DNA of 64,000 bases from Nematostella vectensis (lineage: Eukaryota > Cnidaria > Anthozoa > Actiniaria > Edwardsiidae): assembly GCF_932526225.1 (NCBI RefSeq), contig NC_064044.1, forward strand, positions 9,648,538 through 9,712,537. The letters are read 5' to 3'. Below the pieces are notes generated by a model that did no database searches, had not been told where the DNA came from, and worked only from the letters and a program-made list of their open reading frames with translations. This document shows, piece by piece, positions 45,258-55,600 of this stretch. The first letter of the stretch is position 1; each line of letters starts with the position of its first letter. The position numbers and the translations under genes were made by a program.

Positions 45258-47918
45258 ATGGAACTCGCTTTTCTCATTTCGCTTTGGCTCCCACTTTTTG
45301 CTGCTCATAATCCTATACGAGAATGCGAGAAAGAAGGTAAGATTCCCAGTAATCACCAATCGCAGTTGACGCTAAAAACTCATTACATACACTTAATGAC
45401 AGTATAAAAAGTACTCCTCTCCCTTTTGAACCGCTATGCAGGCTAAAAACAAGAATTCAAAAGAAAATGGTTTGCTTAAAAAAAAAAAAAAAACGCGAAT
45501 CTCTTGTATTCAGTCGTTCCAAAAGTCGGCTTAACAGATGCGTCGGTTATACAGTTAAACGCATAAAAAAAAATGGGAGCCAAAATCCTGATTGTTTTTC
45601 TGAGTAAATATCTTAAATATGTTCAGGGGCGTAGCCAGGGGGGGCAAGGGCCATTATCTAAAATACAGGAGAAAATGCCTTGAAATGGTCTTTTGGGCCC
45701 CCTCCTGTTAAAAATCCTGGCTACGCCGTTGATGTTCTCTGCTGAAGTAGAGGAAGCCCTTTTTTTCCATTGTCTGTATACGCTCTCCGTGCTCTAATAA
45801 GAACTTCTCAAATACTTGCCATCATATTATGTTCTACCTTTGTTTTGGAAAAGCTAATTCTGCCGACACTATTACTCAACTAAAGGAGTCCCCGACTGAA
45901 CACCTGTCAAACTTATCTACGATAGTCCACTTGCGAAACAATAAAACCTCTTTAATTAAAAGGTTCAGCCTGAGATTTAAATTTTTATTTTTAATTTGAG
46001 TGATGCGTTCTAAAAATGCAGAATGAAATTGTGTTCATACCACACCTAAATACTCTTTGAATACTCTTTTAATGCTCTTTTACTGCTCTTTTAGTACTCT
46101 TTTTCATACTTCATTGGTATTTGATAATCTTAATAAGAGGTACAACACAGGTATATATTTCAGGATGCGATCTTAAATGTAGATCATCCACTAGTTTGTT
46201 ATTGTTTACAATACAATGCAACACAGACATACAATACTTCCTGCGGCCTTACAAAAATATCCTTACATACATACAGGATATCCTCTGACAGCATCCCTCC
46301 ATATGTCCCCCTTTTCTGTGATCTGAAATTTAAAAAAAAAAACTATCCTATGATAATTATAACTGAACACTCGGTGTGTGTATATAAATATAATAACTAA
46401 ACACTAGATATTTGAACATAGGAACCGTCTCCTGTAATATAATAATAGCTAAACACTTGATATTTGTAAATAGGTACGCCTGTATTATGATTTTATTACT
46501 GATCCGTATTCGCCATAGGAACCCCTGCTCAGATCTCTGCAAACATCACGTGCGATCAACAACTTCGCGTTTTCGTCGACGGCCGGCAGGTTGGTAACAC
46601 AAGCACCGGTTACCAAAACGTCGGTCGGCTTACCATTCCACGTGGCTCGAGCGTGATTGGACTTCAATGCAAGGGACAAGCAATGAGTAACTTATCCGCT
46701 ACCATCACTGGCGGCATCTTGGGATCGCTGAGCAACGGCCTCTTGACCAACAGTCACTGGAAATGCTCCCACAGGTACCAGGAAGACTGGGCGTCTCTGG
46801 ACTTCGATGATTCTTCCTGGGCAAATGCCGTAAGCCGTGGTGTGAATAACCATCGCATACCAAACTTGCCATTCCCTTGGGGTCATACCCCGGATGTTTG
46901 GGACGGCGCTCATTGGATCTGGGGAAATGACACTACGAGTGTCTACGTGTATTGCAGACATCGCCTTATCAATAAGACCGAGTGTGTACCGGGTAAGAGG
47001 GGGCCATGGGTTATCCAGGGCGTGACAGCCCCGGGAGGTACTCAGCCTATGTTTGGGTATAGGGGTGCCGCTGGGGGTTTTGAAACTTTACCGTGTTTAG
47101 GACAAACATTCTGAAAAACCATACCCTGTTTAGGACAACACCCTTGATTTTAGGACTCTGTTTAGGACGACATCCTCAATTTTAGGACCCTGATAGCACA
47201 TAAGAGCAAGCAATGCAATCAGATCGGCGGCGGGATCAGAGGCCTGAAATATATACCCTTTTCAGGACACAGAGGTCTTCAAGGCAATTTATATGGCTAT
47301 ATTTTGAATTTATTGTCTGGAACGAATATTTTATACTCCATTTAACAAATTCCAATAGCAGATATCGCAATACTTCTCAAAAGCTTCTCAAAATCAGCAG
47401 TCAATGGAAATAGGCGCTTTCCACACTTGTATTTTGCTAGAATGACAAAATGACTGTTGACTGCCTGAGACGCATCAGGCTTTTATCCACAAGACAAAAC
47501 AATTTTAAGTATAAATAACTGCAATGAGATTTCATCAAAATTAATATTCAGGGAAGTCAATCGTAATACCCATTAACGATAATATGGTACCTAAAATTGA
47601 TAAAAGCGTTTTAGAATGTGATGTTAATTTATTTTTACAGTGCGAATGTCTGGCTTTTTTGATAGCAGCGAGTTTCTCCTGGACAAATCGCTTCCAGGAA
47701 CACTCCTTAAAAAGACAAGTGCCGTCTCCCCAGTGGATTGCGGTCTTCTCTGCCATCAGCATGCGCGGTGCAAGTCCTTTAACTTCGAGTACGCGTCAAG
47801 TGCGACGGCCAAGGCATGTGAGCTGAACAGTGGAGCCGCGGGCTCAGGATACAAAGGGCTTGCCGAGCGAAATGGATTCGTGTACTATGATATATTCCAC
47901 TTGGAAGAAAACAAATAA
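45258..47918 (+). CDS. Secreted protein with galactose-binding-like module and PAN/apple domain, three exons
   Basis: Exons: 45258-45336, 46519-46992, 47641-47918. Phase 1 junctions on both sides give 831 nt (276 residues). Exon 1 encodes a signal peptide (MELAFLISLWLPLFAAH). Exon 2 encodes a beta-rich region: CDQQLRVFVDGRQVG, then LTNSHWKCSHR, WASLDFDDSSWANAV, DGAHWIWGN and VYCRH. The W-F-DDS-W pattern is that of galactose-binding-like modules seen near glycosidase domains. Exon 3 encodes a PAN/apple domain with CGLLCHQHARCKSFNFEY and ACELN. Both modules bind sugars or proteins extracellularly (known of the folds). The specific function is unknown. The exon 2 acceptor was set at 46519 because the more obvious CTCAG at 46530 would break the phase. 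Confidence 0.82.
45626..45736. mobile_element. Small MITE in intron 1 of the PAN-domain gene
   Basis: About 110 bp with ends GGGGCGTAGCCAGG and its complement CCTGGCTACGCC. The interior is G/C-run rich. Possible short target duplication GTTCA/GTTGA. Confidence 0.65.
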
Positions 47919-48027
47919 GACGACAGGAATTCAGTCAATAGTCACCCTGGTATGAATTACACTGGCTAGACACCAGGGGACCTGAAACTTGATAAGGATG
48001 GTTATTGTTAATACCATATTGCCGTTC

Positions 48028-48277
48028 CAGACTCGTACCCAGTCCCCAAAATGAGAAGAAAATAAGAAGGAAAAAGGGAAACATAATTGATGAGCGGGTT
48101 GCCTGTGCCGATTCATTAGGTGCGTCTGTCGTGTTGGTTGCCTGTGGTCAAAGAAATAGTTTTTTACCCACACGGCAGAGCGCGCCTAATTAGTCGCCAC
48201 AGGCAACCCGCACATTAATTATGTTTCCCTTATTCCTTCTTATTTTTTTCTCATTTTGGCGACTGGGTACGAGTCTG
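48028..48277. mobile_element. Foldback MITE with about 10 bp target duplication
   Basis: A 250 bp near-palindrome: CAGACTCGTACCCAGTCSCC at 48028 is mirrored through more than 100 bp per arm (including ATAAGAAGGA, GGGAAACATAATT and GCGGGTTGCCTGTG). The flanks ATTGCCGTTC and ATTACCGTTC agree at 9 of 10 bases, suggesting a 9-10 bp target duplication as in Mutator-like elements. It lies just 3' of the PAN-domain gene. Confidence 0.85.
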
Positions 48278-49208
48278 ATTACCGTTCATATACTATATTA
48301 ACTAGAAACATTTCACAGAAAATTCTTTGTCGAGCCGAGCCTTGATATTCTGCGATTCCTTACCCCCTTCCACAGGAATCCCGAAACTCCGGAGAGCCGG
48401 CCTCACAGGGATACGACTCGATAATCAACCAATCAGGCGTGCGTAGAAAGGTGCTTTATCAAATGATTATTATTTTTTGCTTATTGCACAGCGCAAAAAC
48501 AAGCACAAAAATAAATGAATAATACGTATGAATGTTTTTTTTTTATCTGCATACTAATATGTTGCCCCAGTTTCTATGTGTCGCGTTGAGACCCTTTTGG
48601 CCAGCCAGTGATGTGTACTGTTTGAAAAAGGGCTCTCTTCAAATATCTGACAACGTCAACCGTTATATCGAGTAGGCCCTTTTGACTCGGCGTGAGTTGG
48701 TCGCAAAGTGTTCAGTTTGTTTACATAAAGACGTACATCTTTTCAAACAGAAATGTTGACTTAAAAGCTAACTGTATTGGTAAACATTTGTTTTTATGTT
48801 ATGTGAATGCAAACATCGAATAATTGAAATATGATCATTCTATTTCCATAAAATTTCTCGTAAAAGGAAGTTAAACATTGCAAAGTTAAACCTAAAACAA
48901 ATCATCAAAGAAATTGGTTAAAGCAATAAAGAAATAAACATAAAATGTAAAGGAAACATGCTAGGAGCAGTCTATTTAGAATTTCAAACACATTTTAGAG
49001 GCTGATCAATACTCACTGCATGCAGAGAGTGACTCTGAAATAAATTATTTAGCTTTTAAGAATAATTTCTTGGCAGTCTCGCATAGAAACACCACAAAAG
49101 AGTGCTTATACGAGCTGTTCTTGATCCGCGTCTTGTTTTATTATGTTAGTTCTGTTTCTATTTGTATAATTTACGTGCAGGCGTGCTCTGTAAATCTATT
49201 ATGAGTAA
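48278..49208. other. Intergenic region, no gene
   Basis: AT-rich sequence without recognisable coding or repeat content. It presumably contains the promoter of the coiled-coil ORF. Confidence 0.45.
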
Positions 49209-49454
49209 AGTGGTAATAGCGTGTGGAGTGGCCAGTTCGGTAACGCTACGACGTGTGATAGACGCGGAAAAGCAGCTGTTGTAACCAACTCAATAGCGAG
49301 TGATAGAGCCAGTGAGAAGGGGATTTGCGATGCATCAAGCGGAGTTTTTGAGAGAGCCATAACAATAGTCCAGGGAGTTGATTTTGACGAGAAAGCTATC
49401 AGCACCATAAGCTTGAAGAGAAGCGTCTGTGACAAAATACACCAAGAGACGAAA

Positions 49455-50612
49455 ATGCTGCCACAAAAAACGGAAAAGGATGAGCATATTGAGCCAAGTG
49501 GATTCGTAATGGTAAAACAATTGAGGATGGATGAAATCGATGGCAATTTGAATTTAGTAAAGAGTAAAATGCCGCATAAAGGGGAAGACATTGAACAAGT
49601 AAAAGCAAGTGTTGTAGAAGACAGTGGTGATTTTTTAGATGGCATCACGACCAATAATATACAGCATAATGAAGGCGATTTCGTAGACAATGAAATCCCA
49701 TGTCCTGAAGACCTTGATATGTGGAGAAAATTAAGAGAGTTCGAGGAGCGAGAAGTAGAACTAAAAGAAGAAATATTCGAGTTAGAAAACCAAGTCGAGA
49801 CATTAAAACTGGAGAAACTAAAACGCGACCGAGAAATAGAGCGATTGGAGGCACTTTTACGCAAATCAGCAAAAGAGAATAACAGACTGTTCATGAATGA
49901 AAACGCAGCGGAAGAAACTATTTTAGAAATGCGTGTTGAGTTGGAAAATTGGAAGACGAAAGCGCAAGATATCGACGCTAAATTAGAGACGACGAGAAGG
50001 CTGCATCAAGAGGAAACAATTTGCTACGAGAATCAGATAAATGAGGTAAATGAGGAAATACAAAAAGAGAAAGATATCGGACTTCAAAAAAGTAAAAGAT
50101 TACAAGAGATGGAATTAGAATTGCGGGAATACAAACAGCGACTTTCTTCCGTCGGTATACATAATTTAAGCTCTGTTAAAGAGTCTGGCTTTTCTGACTG
50201 CTCTAAAGATGAGGATTTGTTGGCTCTTTCACACGAGCTAAACGAGTTATACCGCGAACACCTCCACTGCCAAGAAAAGATAAACATCGCAGAAAAAGAG
50301 CTCGATGTAAAGGCAAAAGAACTCGAAGAAACGCAAGGCCAGAACGAAAGCAAAAATATTGCACTCCAGAATTTTAAAGAAAAATATGCGGAACTAGGGG
50401 ATATTGTCATGGCGACCAAACAAGAAAACATGCACCTGCGCAACAGATTGGCGCAGAAATACAAAGAGAACGAGACCCTACGGCGGAAGTGTCTCCTGCA
50501 TGAGACCGAGGCTAAATGGCTGAAAGACGCGCTAAACATCGTCAGTGAAAATCGTAAAAGAACCGTCAGGAATAAAGATATTAAGCTAAATCAAGAGAGC
50601 TCTTTTGGCTGA
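49455..50612 (+). CDS. Unidentified coiled-coil protein
   Basis: The first ATG of this frame is at 49455, giving 385 residues to the stop at 50610-50612. The frame is open from 49209, so up to 82 more N-terminal codons could be coding if an upstream exon joins in, but no convincing acceptor was found. From about DLDMWRKLREFEEREVELKEEI onward (seen in part) the protein is almost continuous heptad-type coiled coil (EIFELENQVETLKLEKLKRD, then ELRVE-like, LSHELNELYREH). A Ser-rich break lies near SSVKESGFSDCSKDED. A short basic C-terminus follows. No domain beyond coiled coil is recognisable, so a cytoskeletal, centrosomal or cilium-type role would be guesswork. Confidence 0.6.
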   Translation: MLPQKTEKDEHIEPSGFVMVKQLRMDEIDGNLNLVKSKMPHKGEDIEQVKASVVEDSGDFLDGITTNNIQHNEGDFVDNEIPCPEDLDMWRKLREFEEREVELKEEIFELENQVETLKLEKLKRDREIERLEALLRKSAKENNRLFMNENAAEETILEMRVELENWKTKAQDIDAKLETTRRLHQEETICYENQINEVNEEIQKEKDIGLQKSKRLQEMELELREYKQRLSSVGIHNLSSVKESGFSDCSKDEDLLALSHELNELYREHLHCQEKINIAEKELDVKAKELEETQGQNESKNIALQNFKEKYAELGDIVMATKQENMHLRNRLAQKYKENETLRRKCLLHETEAKWLKDALNIVSENRKRTVRNKDIKLNQESSFG

Positions 50613-52646
50613 ATAGATATTATAATGCAATTGCATCGAGTTAAATTGCTTATTTATAATATATGTGTTGGTTAAGTAAAGAAGTTTGTGATATTTTGAA
50701 ATATAATTATATAAAAGTATTAGTACTGAAATGTCTAAATGGCTTTTCCAATATATTTTTCTAGCTATAACACTAATTGCCATGATTTCCAAGCCATGGT
50801 AAAAACCGTAAATCTAGACAAGATTTAATTAAGCCAAGTTGGATCAACAGTGTTGGTCTGCAAACAGACCTGTATCAAACTACAGCAACGAATATCTGAT
50901 TCAAGCCAAATTGTTACTACAGCTCCTATTTCAGCACTGTGTTATGTATTATATCTTCCGTTATAAACGTTGCATAAATAGCATTTTAAAAAATCGGGAA
51001 ATTCGCGAAAGTTTAAGAAGATCAATCGTGCCGCCGTTATGGTTATTTTGAAGTTATCTTGCGTATAAACCGTAATATTTTCATTTCTAATCAACAGACA
51101 GGATTGGCTGATTGACTTTCTTTAAAGATACACGAAAATAAAATTTGAAAGCTGCGTTTTCTTCACTCCCATTTGTTTCTGTGATAATTAAATAAAGAAA
51201 CTATTTATATAATCTTGCTTTTATTATCTCAAAGACTCGATCACCAGGATCAAATGTCGTGCATTTTACAAAACAACAGCTTCTTAAGCCGCAAGTACAA
51301 TTATTATTCATATCACACGGACATGACGGAAAAACCTGGAAAACGCGCAATTCCAGATAGAGAGAGTAGACACAATTTCTTACAATGGCTATAGGTTCCT
51401 TGTATTATGAACTGATTTTCAAAACACAAATAACGTGAGGCCGAAGTGCACATAACCAGATTTTGGCTTTTTAAGATATTTTTTCCTTGATCATCATTGC
51501 CCTGTGTATCACAGTTCAGGGACTAAAAGCTCAAATTTCAATGACACTTTAAAAAAAGTCGCATAAATTTAAAAAAAGTCGCACTTGATATTTTGTTTGC
51601 TAAAAGTTACTAAGTACTCAGAGAAATTCTCCGCCTTATTCGATGTGAAATGGGCTTATTTGAAGCGTCACGTCATGTTTTTCCGTCATGTCTATCACAC
51701 GTAAATTAATGTGTACGTCATGGATACCAGGTTCCCGGAACCAGGAACGTTGAGTCGAGGACAAGCTGACACGGGTCGATCAAAAATCCACGGGTCTTTA
51801 GCTCTGCCAATTATCAGAGGCCTACTAGGAACGGCTGTCCTCTTGCATCCATGACAATCGAGTTGGTGATATATGTGTGTTATTATGTTGCAAATGTCGC
51901 TGTTAATAGATCAGCGAGTACTGCCGATAATAGCAAACGTGCAAACCATGCTGTCACGCTTACCCTTCATGTTATAAGGCGTTTTTAAAGCCGCCTTATT
52001 ATATTATCATATTTTTTCTAACTATACGACTAATTTGAAATAAATTATTTGTTATAAACGAACAAGTGCAATGAGGCAAGGAGAGGGGAGGGGGGAGTGA
52101 TAGTGGTATTTTTTCCACCCCACCCTTTTTCCTAGCCTTTTCGTAAGTACTTTATTATGATGAATGAAAGTAAAGGCTGATTATGCCCTTGCTTCTACGA
52201 AATCGATGTCATTAGACTTAAGATAATTAAACTGCCGTTAACTCCTATTTCGCCGAATTTTGCGTTTAGGCCATCTAGAGCTTACCGCTGGCGTTTCAGA
52301 GCCTCGAACGTCTCTATTTAGAGCCTCAAACGTCTCTCTATTTAGGACGTTCGAAGCTCTGGAACCAGGGTATCTAGAGGTTTTAACCATCTAGCATAAA
52401 AAAACAACCAATATAGAAACAACTTTAAATGTTTCTGTCGCCGCCATTTGGGCATCGTAGCAATACCAAGTAGGAACAAGTACCCATTTCCATTTGGGGA
52501 CGATTATGCGATATTTGTGGTTGAATTTGGTAAATAAAGTATTAAACTTTAAGTTTAGATGGCTATTAGGACATTTTGACACATTATTATCTGTTATTAT
52601 TAGGGCTGACAAGGGCTTTCAAAGTATCCTCGATAGTTTGACCGTC
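50613..52646. other. Intergenic region, no gene
   Basis: AT-rich with small repeats only, such as AAAAAAAGTCGCA twice near 51550-51580 and an inverted GAGCCTCGAACGTCTCTATTTA block near 52300-52360. It separates the coiled-coil ORF (+) from the convergent end of the cadherin gene (-). Confidence 0.45.
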
Positions 52647-55600
52647 TCAGATAGAGGTGACTTGGAATCTGCTGTCTTGGAGGTAAAGGCTTTTTGGTGA
52701 AGTAGCTGTTGAAGATTCGTAGACCTCGGGTGACGCAGGGCGGTTATTACTCGGTCTTCTTTGCTTGCCGTTCATCGTCTCATAGTCATGACTGTCGTTA
52801 TCCAGGTCTACATAGTCATAGCTTATTTCCTGGCGAGAGAAGGAGCTTGTTAGAGACTCAAATGTATACTTTACGTGATGTAATAGCACTGAATTCTAGT
52901 TATGGTATATTGGGTACCCTGTGTGGGTCAGCGGTTTTCTTTGCTGTCAAATACAACCACCATTTTGTTTGTTGTAATGTTAGGAATCTGTGGGATAAAG
53001 CCTACAATTTGGCTTCTCTTCTCTACACTACGTACGCGGCCCCTTGTATTTTCGGGCTTCCTGTTCGCCCTCCTAAGACAAAGGGCGCCTGCGTAGTAGG
53101 TGAGAACATTTTGTTCTCCCCTAAAAAGGGAGGTCCCCTGTTTACCTAGAAAGGCGTGATGCCGCTCTCTGAGCTGATGGTTACCTGTGATTCAAATAGT
53201 GGATTCCCGTGCGCGCGGTCCATCACGGCGTTATCATACAATGGCGTCCTGAAACACGAATAGATTGGATAAGTTTTGCTTGTAGGTATAAACATATAGC
53301 ATATGAAGAAAAATATTCCTGAAAAGTTCCTTTTGATGTTGTTATTTTGTCGCTTAAAGCCGGAGCGAGCGCGAGTGTTTAGCAGTAAAAGGCAACGCTT
53401 CAGTTACAATAAAAGTAGTTAAAATGCAACAATACATTTGTTTTTGATAATTATATTATTCTAGTCTTCTAGTAGATTTTTTTTGTAGTTATAACAGCTG
53501 TTTTTACGTTTTAGTGTTTGAATAGCGGTATTACCTTGATTTTTTGGCATCTCCAAAGGTTTCCATGTACCTAGAATTACAGTTTATCGTTACAGTGTTA
53601 AATGCGCCTTTAATTTTAATTTTATTTTATTGCTTAACCAAGTAAATGAAATTTAATCCCCACCCAACTCTAAGCGTGTCGTTATGTTGCATTATCAGTC
53701 CCTAGTCAGTCGAATTTAAGAGCACGTTTTTGCCATTTTTCTCCGTTTTTTTTTTTTTTGCTTAATCAGCTATTCATATATCCAAGACGATGCCCTGAAG
53801 AAAGGTTAGTAAAAATGTGTAAAGTATGTGACGTCAAAGGACCTAAAGGGTGCACCATCAAGGGCTCGTCAAAGGAACCGAAGGATATGACGTCAAAGAG
53901 CCTAAAAGATGTCTCGTCAAAGGGCCTAAAGGATGTGACGTCAAAGGGCCTAAAGAATGTGACGTCAATAGCTCTTAAGGATGTGACGTCAATAGCTCCA
54001 AAGGATTTGGAGTCAAAACCCCCAAAATGTGTGACGTTATTTGTAGTGGTTGTTACTTACGCTTTGTCTTCATCATCGGTGTTTAGTCCCCAGTTGTGGT
54101 AAGGGTCCACCCATATTGGGTTGGATCTGACAAAAAGCAAAACGCGTAAGATTTTAGTTAAATTGTTTGTGACTTCTAGTTGTGTTTGTGAGTCATATTA
54201 TATGGAGAACAAACTGGATGGGACTATGGAAAAAGTGCTTTAATCATATCAATCAATGGCTGTCGTTTTTGAATGGTCTAAAAGAGGCTGGGGCGACCGC
54301 GCGAGAGACCTGTGAAATTCTAAAACGTTAGGGACTAGGCTCCATATCCAAGATGCACGCCATCCAAATCGTAGTAAACTCGAATTTCTGCAAGTTTACG
54401 TGGAAATTCCCGACTTACAAAGCTCTAGAGCGATAAAAAAAAGCGAACAAAAAATGGTTGAAGCGGACTTCCAAATATGGTATGTTATACCTAATAAGGA
54501 AATGACCGAGCGAGCTAGAAAAACGACAGTTTTTTAAAAACAAGGTTGACTGATATGTTGTGGGAAAAAATCAATGGGAGAGGCACGATACTACACACAC
54601 AGGATGCCCTTGTCCCTACCCCAACCCTGTCTCGACACTAATTGATCAGAAAATTTTGATCAGAAGTGGAGTTAAGTCTTTTCGTGCAAAGGAAATAGAA
54701 TATTTTTATGATAAAAGCCAATGGGACAAACACCATTCTACACACATCGTACTCACGTTAAGGCTGATGATTGCAACTTACCCTTCTGCTACGTGTAGAT
54801 TTGTGGTCGGCATGGAGTTAACTGTTCCTATCGAGAATTGTGTTGTGCTGGCTGAAATAGGGTCAAAGAAAGGTACAGTTAACTTATTATATAACTGTAT
54901 TGGGCGATATCGAAAGGTTCTATGTAGTTACCAAATAATTCTAGTTCGACTTATTCAGGCCTTTTGTTCAACATCCAGGACTTTAGGTGACTTATCAAGG
55001 TCTATAGCTCATCCAGGTCTCTAGGACGACTTATCCAGGTCTCTTGTTTAACTTATCCAGGGCAGTAGTTCGACTTAACCTGGAATTTAGGTCTACTGTT
55101 TAATTATCCAGGACTTTAGTTCGACTAATCAAGGACTCTAGTCAAGGACTCTAGTCAAGTTATGCAGGTCTGACTCTAAATCGACGTAACCAGGGCTCAG
55201 CTGTGCCTTATCCAGGCCTTACCTCCATAGCTTGCTGCTGTAGCGGCACGAAGTTTTCTTTTTTGTCTAAAAAAAAAAAACATTCCAGCAATGGTCAAAA
55301 ACAGAAAGGCTCTCCGTATTTTATTGTTTTGTTATTTCTTATTGATGAATGAGTCGGCAACATAAAATGCCTGGTCAGTGTAGTAATAAGATTTCAAGTT
55401 CATAAGATGGTCAATTTGTTTAATACTGATAAATATCTAAAGGGGGATTCATTTTGAGCTGATTATTTTGCAGAAGTGTCCGAAACTTTGGTCGGCAAAT
55501 ACTAGGAATATTAGGCACAAACAAATGCAGTATTTAATTTGTTTAGTAGAATTTCCTACTACCACTATTTGTACCAGCCATTAGTTGTTAATAATTATCA

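Noticed and set aside
49221-49454. Coiled-coil gene start at 49221
   Set aside because: The codon is GTG, not a usual animal start. The first ATG is at 49455.
52494-52700. Small plus-strand ORF
   Set aside because: Overlaps the last cadherin exon on the other strand. No homology and no supporting splice or start signals.
53758-54102. Lys/Ser repeat protein on the plus strand
   Set aside because: The frame is open only because the 24 bp minisatellite is a multiple of three. No start context or splice partners, and the opposite strand holds a cadherin exon.
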